Notes: a model not told the origin generated them from the sequence alone. Shown: positions 33,703 through 43,191, counted from the first letter of the stretch. The stretch is 64,000 nucleotides of DNA from Pelagirhabdus alkalitolerans (GCF_900096905.1 NZ_FMYI01000005.1:138439-202438), one strand, 5' to 3'. Numbers and translations: made by a program.

Positions 33703-34215
33703 TTAACTTGACCACATATAATAGATAAACTTTAAATTTAATCCATTCATCATAAATTCTGCATCACTAGTTGAGACGTATTCAAATCCATTCTTTTCTA
33801 ATACTTTTTGTGAACCTATGTTATGGGTTGTAGTCTTAGCTGAAATCTGCTTAATACCTATTTCGCCAACAGCGCCTAGCAATAACTTCAATGCTTCGTT
33901 CGCGATCCCTTTCCCCGTATATTCTTCACCAACCCGATAACCAATATAAGCTAATTGAACGTCATCATCAATGTCCACTAAGTTCATTCTGCCTAAGATT
34001 AACCCTTCAGCATTTTTAATTAAATAATATAAGCCTTCCCCTTTGGCCTGTTCATCTAACAACGTGCTATGTCTTTTTTTGAAGCTTTCAAAACCGTAAT
34101 AATCATCTCCCCGACTTGGCACCATCGTTTCAAAGTAACTTCTATTTTTGCATTCAAATTCATATAAGCTTCTAGCATCCGCTTCCTGTAATTGTTCCAA
34201 TTCTACTTTCATCAT
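33703..34215 (-). CDS. GNAT-family N-acetyltransferase (RimJ/RimL-like)
   Basis: 170 residues from the ATG at 34215 behind AGAGGA. Acetyl-CoA-binding segment YRVGEEYTGKGIANEALKLLL (about 93-113) and the terminal NIGSQKVLEKNGFEYV are typical of RimJ/RimL-type acetyltransferases acting on protein N-termini or small amines. Substrate unknown. It lies between the yxd-like module and a decayed region. Confidence 0.83.
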   Translation of the reverse strand: MMKVELEQLQEADARSLYEFECKNRSYFETMVPSRGDDYYGFESFKKRHSTLLDEQAKGEGLYYLIKNAEGLILGRMNLVDIDDDVQLAYIGYRVGEEYTGKGIANEALKLLLGAVGEIGIKQISAKTTTHNIGSQKVLEKNGFEYVSTSDAEFMMNGLNLKFIYYMWSS

Positions 34216-34348
34216 GGCTTCCTCTCTCATTTATGTTTTAAAAACTTAGATCCCCGTTGTTCTTCGCCAGAAAATGATTCTTTTTGTTGTAAACTTATAA
34301 AATTAACAAATATGTCTATTATATTTAATTTAAACATAAACTTAGGAT

Positions 34349-35002
34349 TTATAGAACGACTTCTTTTGCTTCTACTAGATCGGTTTGATAATATTCAGTT
34401 TTTGAAGGTGACAAACTAAATAACAATAAGGAACACGTTAATATCAACATAACAATCGCACCCAAGACAACTGTAAATTGAATCGATATAAAATGAGCGA
34501 TTACTGCAAATACTGACGTTGTGATGATAACCAATAAGGCTTCAATAAAACCATAAAGGCTCCCAACTCTTCCCATTACGTTAACTGGAATGTTATTTTG
34601 ATAAAAGGTGTAAAACCCAGTATTCGCAAAGGCGAGTGAGAACGCTAGCGTAAACACGCCTAAAGAGGCCATCACAAAGTGATTAGAAAATGCAAACATA
34701 AGGTAACCGACTGACACCATAATAGAGCCGATCCCCATGATGAAAGAGAGTGTAAACTTCCTCGCACACAATACATTTATCAAAGATCCAATTAAAATAC
34801 CCGCCCCGGCAATGCTTACAAGAAAACCATACTCACTATCTGACAAAGAAATAACTTCTTTTGCGAATGCGACTTCTTGTGAATCCATCGCCGTTTGCAA
34901 AACAACAAAGACACTAAACAAGAAATAAATGCTCATAACATACCAGGAATGACGACTGAATTGTATAACTTCTCCGCTAATATATACTATATCGAAAATC
35001 AT
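34349..35002 (-). pseudogene. C-terminal half of an MFS efflux transporter
   Basis: 217 residues comprising only six membrane segments, with SEYGFLVSIAGAGILIGSLI and GFYTFYQNNIPVNVMGRVGSLYG, which match TM7-TM12 of MefA-like/MFS_3 macrolide-type exporters. The N-terminal six helices (about 190 residues) are missing, so it is a truncated gene. The ATG at 35002 abuts the stop of a regulator gene; its first 15 or so residues look like the inter-half loop. A deletion probably joined the two. It is unlikely to be a functional pump. Confidence 0.7.
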
Positions 35003-35003
35003 T

Positions 35004-35267
35004 TTAAGCCTTGGATATTAAAGTTTTTTTACTATCTATTATGATTTTCTCTGTAAGATCTTGATCACTCTTAAGCAATTCATCAAGAGAAATCTCAAAG
35101 GCGTAGCTTAAATCAATAAGCGTTTCAATACTTGGATATTCCTCTTCACTTTCCCATTTTGAAATAGATTGACGACTTACATTTAACTTATTAGCCACTT
35201 CCTCTTGTGATAAATTTCTTTTTACTCTTTCCTCTTTTAGTTTTTCATGGAACGCCGTAAGTATCAC
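35004..35267 (-). CDS. XRE-family transcriptional regulator, short
   Basis: 87 residues from a GTG. Helix-turn-helix LSQEEVANKLNVSRQSISKWE (about 19-39), then PSIETLIDLSYAFEISLDELLKSDQDLTEKII as in widespread Bacilli regulators. Homologues usually continue with a membrane or other domain after this point, whereas this one ends abruptly with KKTLISKA at the junction with the MFS fragment. DNA binding may persist. Confidence 0.75.
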   Translation of the reverse strand: MILTAFHEKLKEERVKRNLSQEEVANKLNVSRQSISKWESEEEYPSIETLIDLSYAFEISLDELLKSDQDLTEKIIIDSKKTLISKA

Positions 35268-35734
35268 CTCACCTTTAGTTTAATGATTCTTTGGAAGGTT
35301 GTTAAGAACAACTTGGTAGCATCATGTAACTTAAAAATTGCGACTATGATCAAATGGTTTCAAATTTAGAATCCATCCATTCTCTGTATGTTCTCCCTTG
35401 CTATTTAGCTGAAAGTTTGGTAAGTGCAGAATATCTGTAGTAAACTGTTGATACAAGCATAACTCCCTCTCTTTGTGTTTTGGTTTGGTTACTTTAAACA
35501 TTAGAGGAAGTATCTGCTTTTTTCAATGTCAAGCACTCTTGATTAAGAAGAGCTTAAAAATTTAACCAAATCCATAAATTGTATTTTATTAGACGTGATT
35601 CAAAACTACATCTTAATTTTTTGTAATAAGCGATAGCTTAATATTTACTAAAGTGTTCTCAATTAAATGTATACATGTTTGGTAGTGTATAACTTGATGG
35701 ATTTTAAAAATAATGAGAGGGGAGGCGAAGTATT
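35268..35734. other. 467-bp gap with decayed sequence
   Basis: No recognised gene. It holds one weak minus-strand ORF (35331-35501) and a weak hairpin around 35526-35556. A/T-rich and probably the remains of recombination next to the IS relic. I see no attachment site or direct repeats. Confidence 0.5.
35331..35501 (-). CDS. Doubtful 56-aa ORF
   Basis: Starts MFKVTKPKHKERELCLYQQF and ends KPFDHSRNF. The amino-acid mix looks protein-like (FTTDILHLPNFQLNSKGE), but there is no clear ribosome binding site and I recognise no family. It may be a fragment of a decayed gene. Confidence 0.25.
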   Translation of the reverse strand: MFKVTKPKHKERELCLYQQFTTDILHLPNFQLNSKGEHTENGWILNLKPFDHSRNF

Positions 35735-36016
35735 ATGGAGCGCTTAATTATATTGATTCCTGCGATAGCATTTCTCATACTCCTTTTTTATGCAGGTTTC
35801 TTTTTGCTTGAAAATGTATTTAATTTATCTAAAGAAGTAAGTAGCGTAATTGCTGGTGCAATATCGGGAATAATTTTACTAACAGTGTCTACCACTACTT
35901 TAGAAAACCCACCTTACTTTTTATTAACTTTATTTTTCGTATTTTTATTAATAACTTTCTATCAGCAAATTAAAAAATCTAAAAGTAGAAATGAAAATGA
36001 TTCTATACAGAAATAA
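35735..36016 (+). CDS. Small membrane protein (93 aa)
   Basis: Three hydrophobic segments (about 4-26, 34-53, 62-80) and a charged tail (KKSKSRNENDSIQK). A strong GGGGAGG box lies 9 nt before the ATG. No family recognised. Its stop codon directly touches the first codon of the hybrid transposase relic, in the same frame, so its natural end may have been altered by that insertion. Confidence 0.6.
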   Translation: MERLIILIPAIAFLILLFYAGFFLLENVFNLSKEVSSVIAGAISGIILLTVSTTTLENPPYFLLTLFFVFLLITFYQQIKKSKSRNENDSIQK

Positions 36017-36730
36017 GTGAAAGATGATTACATTAGAAATGGCCGATTGAAAGCCGGATATAATCTCCAAATAGCGATAAAAGACCAGTATACGCTTGCA
36101 TATGATTTATTCCCGAATGCGAAGATCATTATTGATCGCTTCCATTTAGTTCAATTGATCAGCCGAGCGATGAACAAAACACGCATCCAAGTGATGAACC
36201 GATTCAAAACCTCGAACAATGAAGATATGAAGAAGTACCGTCGACTGAAAGCGTATTGGAAGCTTTTACTCAAAAAAGCATCTGATGTGTCGATTACCAC
36301 CTATAAGTATTATCCCTTGTTTGGTCAACGCTTGGAAAGCGCCATTATCGATGAACTCTTGAGCTACGATGACACGTTACGTGTCAATTATGTGCTTTAT
36401 CAAAATCTATTACGCGCCATGGATCAGCAGGATCACCAAGCCCTAGAACAATTATTGACTCAACCGTGCCCACAAGCGATATCAACACATTTACGAACAA
36501 GCATGAAAACACTCAGAAAGCACTTGCCTTACATTCAACATAGCTTTGATTACACGTATAGTAACGGGCGTATTGAAGGCATGAACAATAAAATCAAAGT
36601 ATTGAATCGCGTCGCATATGGTTACCGTAATTTCACGAACTATAAGAACCGTATCCTTTTATACTTTAAGCTCAAACCTGTTTCACCTGCAGTACCTAAA
36701 CAAAAGAAAACACGTTTCATAGCAGCTTAA
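36017..36730 (+). pseudogene. Hybrid transposase relic: IS1182-type start fused to ISL3-type C-terminal half
   Basis: 237 codons. Residues 1-33 (KDDYIRNGRLKAGYNLQIAI, then DQYTLAYDLFPN) match an internal piece of IS1182-family transposases. From LFPNAKIIIDRFHLVQLISR onward it is the C-terminal half of an ISL3-family DDE transposase, with the closing IEGMNNKIKVLNRVAYGYRN. Both families have LFPN at the junction, so recombination at this short shared stretch fits. The N-terminal half of the ISL3 protein, with its zinc-finger and HTH and the first catalytic Asp, is absent, so it cannot transpose. Confidence 0.75.
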
Positions 36731-36786
36731 CGCTCCTACAAAACGTGCTTAGATCCTTATCAAATATATCGACTCATATTCTTCAC

Positions 36787-36808
36787 CAACGTTGTTTGAC
36801 AAAGAACC
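36787..36808 (+). repeat. Right terminal inverted repeat of the ISL3-type element
   Basis: CAACGTTGTTTGACAAAGAA then CC; read inward it starts GGTTCTTTGTCAAA, the usual ISL3-family terminus. It marks the right edge of the relic. Confidence 0.65.
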
Positions 36809-36810
36809 AC

Positions 36811-36856
36811 AAAAAACAACCTCTTACGGACATAGTATCCGAAGAGGTTGTTTTTT
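36811..36856. terminator. Terminator after glmS (bidirectional)
   Basis: AAAAAACAACCTCTT (36811-36825) pairs with AAGAGGTTGTTTTTT (36842-36856), with an inner GGA/TCC pair. It lies 36 nt beyond the glmS stop and 2 bp beyond the IS end. Confidence 0.85.
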
Positions 36857-36891
36857 ATCAAACTTCAATCTTCATATAAATCATTTTAAAA

Positions 36892-38694
36892 CTATTCCAC
36901 TGTAACACTTTTGGCTAAGTTACGCGGTTTATCGACATCACAATCACGGTGCAAGGCTGCATAATAAGCGAGTAACTGCATAGGTACAACACTTACTAAA
37001 GGTGTTAGTAATGGATGAACACGTGGTAACACAATGTTATCACTTTCTTGTTCTAGACCTTCCATACTAACAACACAGGTGTTAGCTCCTCGAGCCGAAA
37101 CTTCTTGAACATTGCCTCGAATTGAATAGTTAACGTTCTCTTGTGTCGAAATTGCGATGACTGGTGTCCCATCTTCAATGAGTGCAATTGTTCCATGTTT
37201 TAATTCACCACCAGCAAAACCTTCTGCTTGAATATATGAAATTTCCTTTAGTTTCAAGGATGCTTCTTGGACAACGAAATAATCAGTACTTCTACCAATA
37301 AAGAATGCATTTCGCATACCTGTAAAGAATTCTTTTGCCAACTTAGCAAATCGCTCTTTTTGATCTGTTAAGGATTCCATTACGCTTGCAACAATACCAA
37401 GCTCTTGTAACGGATCAAAGTTTAATTTAATTCCTTTTTCAGTTGCTGTATCAACTGCTAAAATGGTTAACACAGCAATCTGTGCTGTATAAGCTTTAGT
37501 TGATGCAACAGCAATTTCTGGTCCTGCATACAAATGCAATGTATAATCCGCTTCACGTGAAAGGGTTGAGCCTGGAACATTTGTTACGGTTATTGATGGA
37601 TGACCTAATGATTTAGTCTTCACTAAAACAGCACGGCTATCAGCTGTCTCTCCACTTTGTGAAATAAAAATAAACAATGGTTTTTTAGAGAGTAGTGGCA
37701 TGTTGTAAGAAAACTCACTTGCAATATGCACTTCTACTGGTGTACCTGCAATATTTTCAATTACTTGTTTGCCAACTAAACCAGCATTATAACTCGTTCC
37801 AGCTGCAATGATGTAAATACGATCTGCATCCAGCATGGCTGCTCTTATATTGCCATCTACTTTAATATTATCTTGTTCATCTTGATATTCTTGAATGATC
37901 TTACGAATAACAAACGGCTGTTCATCAATTTCTTTTAACATGAAATGATCATACGTTCCTTTTTCAGTGTCTGACGCATCAATCTCAGCTTTATATGGGG
38001 CACGCACTACTTCTGTACCATCAAATTTTTGAATTTGCACCTCTTGACGCTTAACCAAAACAACTTCTTTATCTTCAATTTCTAGATAAGTGTCTGTTTC
38101 TTTCAATGTCGCCATTGCATCACTTGCCACAAGGTTAAATCCTTCACCCAGACCAACCAATAATGGACTTTTACTTTTAGCAACATAGATCACATCTTGA
38201 TCTTCAGCATCTATTAAAGCAATTGCGTATGAACCCTTTAGAAGGCTCATTGTTTTTCGGAACGCCGTTAATACGTTATTTGTTTCCTTATAAAACAAAT
38301 CCATTAACTGTACAACAATTTCAGTATCAGTCTCACTCACGAGGTTGACTTCTGTTAAATATTGGTCACGCAATTCATAATAGTTTTCAATCACACCATT
38401 ATGCACTAAAGTGAAACGACCCGAAACACTTTGATGCGGGTGGGCATTGTCTTCACTTGGCTCGCCATGAGTAGCCCATCGAGTATGACCAATACCCAGC
38501 TTCGTTTCAATACCTTTATCAACTTTCTCACGTAAAGTCGCGATCCGGCCTTTCACTTTAGACAAATGAAGTCCTTCTCCATTTAAAGTTGCGATCCCCG
38601 CTGAGTCATAGCCACGGTATTCTAACTTTTCTAAACCATTCAACAAGACATCTTTCGTATCATTAGTTCCAATATAACCTACAATTCCACACAT
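36892..38694 (-). CDS. glmS: Glutamine--fructose-6-phosphate aminotransferase
   Basis: 600 residues, full length. The N-terminal glutaminase domain begins MCGIVGYIGTND with nucleophile Cys2 and includes IGHTRWATHGEPS. Two SIS isomerase domains follow (ISQSGETADSRAVLV; ELKHGTIALIEDG) and the closing PRNLAKSVTVE is canonical. It makes glucosamine 6-phosphate, the first step to UDP-GlcNAc. Expression is controlled by a glmS ribozyme in the leader. Confidence 0.98.
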   Translation of the reverse strand: MCGIVGYIGTNDTKDVLLNGLEKLEYRGYDSAGIATLNGEGLHLSKVKGRIATLREKVDKGIETKLGIGHTRWATHGEPSEDNAHPHQSVSGRFTLVHNGVIENYYELRDQYLTEVNLVSETDTEIVVQLMDLFYKETNNVLTAFRKTMSLLKGSYAIALIDAEDQDVIYVAKSKSPLLVGLGEGFNLVASDAMATLKETDTYLEIEDKEVVLVKRQEVQIQKFDGTEVVRAPYKAEIDASDTEKGTYDHFMLKEIDEQPFVIRKIIQEYQDEQDNIKVDGNIRAAMLDADRIYIIAAGTSYNAGLVGKQVIENIAGTPVEVHIASEFSYNMPLLSKKPLFIFISQSGETADSRAVLVKTKSLGHPSITVTNVPGSTLSREADYTLHLYAGPEIAVASTKAYTAQIAVLTILAVDTATEKGIKLNFDPLQELGIVASVMESLTDQKERFAKLAKEFFTGMRNAFFIGRSTDYFVVQEASLKLKEISYIQAEGFAGGELKHGTIALIEDGTPVIAISTQENVNYSIRGNVQEVSARGANTCVVSMEGLEQESDNIVLPRVHPLLTPLVSVVPMQLLAYYAALHRDCDVDKPRNLAKSVTVE

Positions 38695-38744
38695 AATTCT
38701 GTTTCCTCCTAGTTGAGACTAGGGGCAAACTAGAACGAACCTAC

Positions 38745-38952
38745 TAAGAATAGAGGGGCGTTTGTTTGCCCCCTTTCTCGTTTTATTATTTAACCTCTTA
38801 CATGTCTTCTTTGTGCAAAGAGTCGCCTCTTTGTTTTCGAATAACATATAACGGTTGGAGGTTGTGCAACCGGGAGGTATCCGCCGATTTAACTCGATAC
38901 TCCTCCTCCTCGTCAACTATCTCTCAAGCGCACGAGAAATAGTTCAGGCGCT
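38745..38952 (-). ncRNA. glmS ribozyme (self-cleaving riboswitch)
   Basis: The minus-strand leader carries the conserved core: AGCGCCTGAACTA at the 5' end (cleavage between A at 38952 and G at 38951), then TCGTGCGCTTGAGAGATAGT, TGACGAGGAGGAG, TATCGAGTTAAATCGGCGGA, TACCTCCCGGTTGCACAACC, and the P3/P4 region with CAAAGAGGCGACTCTTTG and AAGAAGACATGTAAGAGG. It binds glucosamine 6-phosphate as cofactor, cuts the mRNA and lowers GlmS synthesis. The 3' boundary is approximate. Confidence 0.93.
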
Positions 38953-39022
38953 TATTTAAAATAAATCTCCTATCCACCTTTCCTTCTTGAAATAGCCACA
39001 TGTCATATACATGGACTTTCTC

Positions 39023-39051
39023 ATTTTAACTGAAAATCCACTATCTAGCAA
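39023..39051 (-). promoter_or_regulatory. Probable glmS promoter
   Basis: On the minus strand TTGCTA (39046-39051) - 17 bp - TAAAAT (39023-39028) places the transcript start near 39016, about 65 nt before the ribozyme cleavage site. Confidence 0.5.
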
Positions 39052-39133
39052 TATGATTCATATGAAAATCCATATATACATCAATTTATGTTATACATTT
39101 CACATTTGTGTCATATTTCTATTATCTTTTAAC

Positions 39134-39171
39134 AAAGGAAAGAGCGAACAAATTTGTTCACTCTCTCCTTT
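39134..39171. terminator. Terminator after mtlD
   Basis: A 38-bp imperfect palindrome (AAAGGAAAGAGCGAACAAAT and its complement) centred on GAACAAATTTGTTC, 63 nt beyond the mtlD stop; on the minus strand it runs into a T-rich stretch. Confidence 0.7.
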
Positions 39172-39233
39172 CAGGTATACCTTAATACTTATTCAATATG
39201 TGTTAAGAGCATCTCTTAATTTACAATTACTTA

Positions 39234-40379
39234 TTAAAGAGTATTTACTTGTTGTATAACTGCCTCAATTAATGGATGCTTTTCGTCTATCTCAGCAATG
39301 TCAGCCAGTGCACTTTTATAACCATTAGCACTGATGTTTTTTTGAAGTTCAATCGCTTCTTGATCTTCATGGTAATCATAATTCAACGCTGCTGCAATAG
39401 CCTTTGCTAAATAAATTGGTTTTTCTTTAAATAAGTCATAGTACAACGTAGCAGGGCGGATTAGTCGATCGTTCTTACCAAGTTTTCGCAACGGCCCTCT
39501 CGCTACACGCGTAATATGGTCGGATATATAAGGGTTTTGAAAGCGCGAAATAATTTTCTCAATATAGTTAGCATGTTCTTTTTCATCAAAACCATATTGT
39601 TTAACAATGACACGTCCCGTTTCTTCTAGGGCCCCTCTAACTAGAGGACAAACCTGAGACGAATCCATCACTTCCTTTATCGTATCAAATGACATACTAT
39701 ATCCTAAATATGCAGCAACTGCATGACCTGTATTAACAGTGAATAATTTACGTTCTATAAACGGAGCAAGGTCAGATACGTAAGTAATACCTTCTATATC
39801 CGGCTTTGTACCTTTAATTGCTTCTTGATCAACGACCCACTCATAATAAGGTTCAACCGATACAGTCAATAATTCTTCATGTGATTGATTAGGAACGATT
39901 CGATCAACTGCTGCGTCAGGAAATCCAATTTGATTATTAATCCGCTTTTGCTCGTCATCAGTCATGTTCTCAAGTACATGTTTTTTCAATAATGTACTTC
40001 CACCAATCATATTTTCACAAGCAATCACATTAATCGAATCTTTATTTTCTTTTAAGCGCTCTTTTAAACCTTTTCCAATCAATTTAGCAATAATAGGTAA
40101 GATCGTAGCACCTACAGCAGTTGTAATAATATCTGCATGAACAATAGCATCAACGACTGCTTCTGGATTTTTAGTACTATTGATACCAGTGATGTGAGTT
40201 ACACGTTCCTGCTTTTGAGCTTCATCAGCCAAAATAACGTTGTACGATTTTTTAAGATTAATTTCATCAATCACTTGCTCATTAACATCTACAAAGGTTG
40301 TGTGATAACCTGCCTTATCCAACAAAAGACCAATAAACCCTCTACCAATATTACCTGCACCAAAATGAACTGCTTTCAT
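39234..40379 (-). CDS. mtlD: Mannitol-1-phosphate 5-dehydrogenase
   Basis: 381 residues, normal length. NAD-binding fold VHFGAGNIGRGFIGLLL at the start, ACENMIGGSTLLKKHV (about 117-132), PNQSHEELLTVSVEPYYEW, and catalytic-domain segment LFTVNTGHAVAAYLGY. It oxidises mannitol 1-phosphate to fructose 6-phosphate. The stop of mtlF and the start of mtlD touch, so the genes are translated together. Confidence 0.97.
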   Translation of the reverse strand: MKAVHFGAGNIGRGFIGLLLDKAGYHTTFVDVNEQVIDEINLKKSYNVILADEAQKQERVTHITGINSTKNPEAVVDAIVHADIITTAVGATILPIIAKLIGKGLKERLKENKDSINVIACENMIGGSTLLKKHVLENMTDDEQKRINNQIGFPDAAVDRIVPNQSHEELLTVSVEPYYEWVVDQEAIKGTKPDIEGITYVSDLAPFIERKLFTVNTGHAVAAYLGYSMSFDTIKEVMDSSQVCPLVRGALEETGRVIVKQYGFDEKEHANYIEKIISRFQNPYISDHITRVARGPLRKLGKNDRLIRPATLYYDLFKEKPIYLAKAIAAALNYDYHEDQEAIELQKNISANGYKSALADIAEIDEKHPLIEAVIQQVNTL

Positions 40380-40814
40380 CTAATTCACCCCACTAAAAAT
40401 CTCGATGATTTCTTCTTTGGAAGAAGCTTTAATTAACGTTTGAATGTTATCCTCATCAGCACATACCAAAGCAATTTTAGATAAAACTTCTAAATGTTCA
40501 TCGCCTTTTCCAGCAATCCCTATTAATATATTGACCGTATTGCCATTAAAATCAACACCTTGAGGGCAAATGACAACAGATAAACCCGTTTCCTTAACTG
40601 CTTTTTTAGCATCTTCTGTGCCATGCGGAATCGCTACATTGTTACCCATGTATGTTGTTGCTACTTGTTCTCTTTCAACCATTTTATCGACATATAATTC
40701 ATCTACATATCCATTATCTACTAATATTTGTCCCGTGTATCGGATTGCCTTTTCTTTATCTGATAATGTTGCACCTAGAATCACATTCTCTTTTGTTAAA
40801 ATTTCTTTTGCCAT
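40380..40814 (-). CDS. mtlF: Mannitol PTS EIIA component
   Basis: 144 residues from the ATG at 40814, behind GGAG at 8 nt; the frame is open six codons further, overlapping mtlR. The phosphorylatable His lies in GNNVAIPHGTEDAKKAV (about residue 63). It passes phosphate from HPr to the EIIB domain of MtlA. Confidence 0.95.
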   Translation of the reverse strand: MAKEILTKENVILGATLSDKEKAIRYTGQILVDNGYVDELYVDKMVEREQVATTYMGNNVAIPHGTEDAKKAVKETGLSVVICPQGVDFNGNTVNILIGIAGKGDEHLEVLSKIALVCADEDNIQTLIKASSKEEIIEIFSGVN

Positions 40815-40828
40815 ATTAAACACTCCAT

Positions 40829-42931
40829 TCATAATTTTTCATTGATAAATTCGTTTAACTTTTTAGATAAATATTGTTTTATATTGTCTTTGTTGCTTGA
40901 TTCAAACAGAGCAATGGTTTCTTGCTCACTAATAATCAATCCACTTATAAAACTAAGGACTTCTAAACATTCACTTTCTGCTTCAAGAGGAGATAACATA
41001 AGCAATAATGTATCAGTTATCATATGATTATCATCCATACCCTTTACAGATATTGGGTTACTTAAATGATATATAACAAAGGTTGGTTTTTTTATTTGCT
41101 CTTGTCTCGCATGAAATAGAGTAAGTTTTGTTCCAGGGATTCCTAGACCGCCTAATTTTTCTCTTTTCAATAATGCTTGATAAACTTCCGGTACATCTAT
41201 TATATACTGGCTATCAGCTAATCGATCACAAGCTAGCTTAATGATTTCTTCTTTTGAACAATTCTCCTCTACCTTATAAATCTCAAAAGATAAAAGTAAC
41301 TCTAATGTAACACGTGAATAATTCTGCATTCGCTCTAATCTTTTTTGTATATCTAGCTCGGTCAATGTTTCCCCATCATCTTTATCAGATGGGCCTGATT
41401 GAGCTATAAATGTCTTGCTTTTAATAATTGATTTTAATTTCATAATCTCATTTTCGGTTAGGATTGGTGATACAAGTTCGTAGTCTTGAATCTGTTCTTT
41501 TAATGGAATAGTTGAAACAATCAAGTCATAATTATTAGATTCAATAGAATCTAACTCAAATAACGAGCAATGATCAATTTGATCAATTTCAGTTATTTCC
41601 TGATTTATTCTAGATCCTAACATTTTTGATGTACCAATTCCACTTGAACAAATCACTAACGCTGATAACTTAGGTTGGCTCTTCTTTGGGATAGAAGCCG
41701 ATGCAAAATGTAGTACTAAATAAGCGATCTCTTCCTCAGGAAATGTAATATTATCAAAGACAATCGCACATGCGTCTCTGATTGTTTGGAACAATTCTTT
41801 ATAATCTCTTTTTATTTCTTCTGTAAGTGGATTATTAATATGCATGTCCGTCTGTATTCTATAAATCGTGGGTTTTAGGTGACTAACCAAATCATGAAAA
41901 AGGTTCTTTTGATTCGTTAACGGGATGCCTATTCTTTTCTCAACTTCAATAATTAAGGCTTTCGTATAATGGATTATATTTATAGAAGAGTCCTCTAGCA
42001 AGTAATCTTGATCTGATCTTAACTTAGCACCCAATAAGTGCATCGTAATATAACCTATTTCATCCACTGGAATCGACAACTGAAACTCATTTTGTAACTC
42101 GGTAATGATTTTTTCAGCGATCATATATTCCTTTGTCCCCGTTAACTCTTTTAAATAATCTAAGTCAAAATGAATGCGCTCTCCTTTTTGTATGCGCTCT
42201 ATGGCTAAAGCAAGGTGAACAACTAAACCAATATAAGAACGATCCGCCAGTTCGTAAGGGAGATCTTGCTTTATATAGTCAATACTTTTTTCAATCGTCT
42301 TAAGTTTTGACTGATCTACTAGTCCTAATAAACGGTCAGAAATAGAATCTAATGGAGATTTGGTACTTGTATCAAGATTCTTTTTGATAAAAAGCATAAA
42401 ATCTAACTCATCTACGTATTTAGATATTAAATGACTAAGCGCCGCTCGCTTATTAGATTCTTTCCCTTCAACTTCCACACCATACCCACGCTTGCGAATT
42501 AACACTAACTTATATTCCTTTAAACTTTCTTCTATCTTATCCAAATCATGACTAACAGTTGCAACTGTGACATTCAATTCGTTTGCTAAAGTGAACAACT
42601 TAATGGGTTCGCTTGTTTCTAATAATGTCGTTAAAATTATGGCATGGCGCTCTTCCGGTGTATAATCTGTATATTCAACTTGATCTAAAGAAAGAGCTAA
42701 CGCTTTCTTATTATCTAAGCTTCCTTCCAACTTAACACCAACACCTGCTTTTTTATTTAGTGTTAATCTATGTTCAGCTACGATATCTTTTACGATTTTT
42801 AAGTCTCTATGAATGGTTCGACTGCTCACATCTAAAATAGATGCTAGCTCCTCAATCGTCATGCCGCTCCTATTGTTTAATAGTTCTTCTATTATCTTTC
42901 GCTCACGACCCGATATATACACATTCACCAC
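40829..42931 (-). CDS. mtlR: Mannitol operon activator MtlR (PRD/PTS-EII regulator)
   Basis: 700 residues: two N-terminal helix-turn-helix units (MTIEELASILDVSSRTIHRDL; KLFTLANELNVTVATVSHDL), two PRD domains (about 190-300 and 310-410, with VHLALAIERIQKGERIHF and HLKPTIYRI), a GatB-like EIIB domain (LVICSSGIGTSKMLGSRI, about 420-440) and a C-terminal EIIA-like domain with His in FHARQEQIKK. PTS phosphorylation at these sites tunes activity. It separates mtlA and mtlF and probably activates the mtlA promoter. Confidence 0.95.
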   Translation of the reverse strand: MVNVYISGRERKIIEELLNNRSGMTIEELASILDVSSRTIHRDLKIVKDIVAEHRLTLNKKAGVGVKLEGSLDNKKALALSLDQVEYTDYTPEERHAIILTTLLETSEPIKLFTLANELNVTVATVSHDLDKIEESLKEYKLVLIRKRGYGVEVEGKESNKRAALSHLISKYVDELDFMLFIKKNLDTSTKSPLDSISDRLLGLVDQSKLKTIEKSIDYIKQDLPYELADRSYIGLVVHLALAIERIQKGERIHFDLDYLKELTGTKEYMIAEKIITELQNEFQLSIPVDEIGYITMHLLGAKLRSDQDYLLEDSSINIIHYTKALIIEVEKRIGIPLTNQKNLFHDLVSHLKPTIYRIQTDMHINNPLTEEIKRDYKELFQTIRDACAIVFDNITFPEEEIAYLVLHFASASIPKKSQPKLSALVICSSGIGTSKMLGSRINQEITEIDQIDHCSLFELDSIESNNYDLIVSTIPLKEQIQDYELVSPILTENEIMKLKSIIKSKTFIAQSGPSDKDDGETLTELDIQKRLERMQNYSRVTLELLLSFEIYKVEENCSKEEIIKLACDRLADSQYIIDVPEVYQALLKREKLGGLGIPGTKLTLFHARQEQIKKPTFVIYHLSNPISVKGMDDNHMITDTLLLMLSPLEAESECLEVLSFISGLIISEQETIALFESSNKDNIKQYLSKKLNEFINEKL

Positions 42932-43150
42932 CCGCTTCTACATGTAAATAAATTTTACTTGCTGACACTGTCTATTAATTTTGACCTTATACTATAATGA
43001 TAAGCCATCATAAATAACATTCACAATATAATAAACAACTAGTTTCGTCTTTCTTAATGTTGACATTATTTAATAAGTCTTACTATAATCCTTTTTTCTG
43101 TACATTACTGTATACCCTGTCACGCCTATTATTCTCTACTATTTATAAAA

Positions 43151-43187
43151 TTAACCTTACCCTCAGGTTATCTGAGGGTAAGGTTAT
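43151..43187. terminator. Terminator after mtlA
   Basis: A 16-bp stem, TTAACCTTACCCTCAG with CTGAGGGTAAGGTTAT (one mismatch), placed directly after the mtlA stop. It may attenuate read-through into mtlR. Confidence 0.85.
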
Positions 43188-43191
43188 TTGG

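Larger units (their letters stand above)
36017..36808 (+). mobile_element. ISL3-family element remnant (right end)
   Basis: Only the right part of the element remains: the 3' half of the transposase gene and the right terminal repeat at 36787-36808. No left end occurs nearby; the left boundary is the IS1182-derived fragment. It shares its post-transposase segment with the palindrome at 28645-28690. Confidence 0.7.

Noticed and set aside
39011..39259. 82-codon plus-strand frame between glmS and mtlD
   Set aside because: It crosses the glmS promoter, a terminator palindrome and the end of mtlD; no ribosome binding site.
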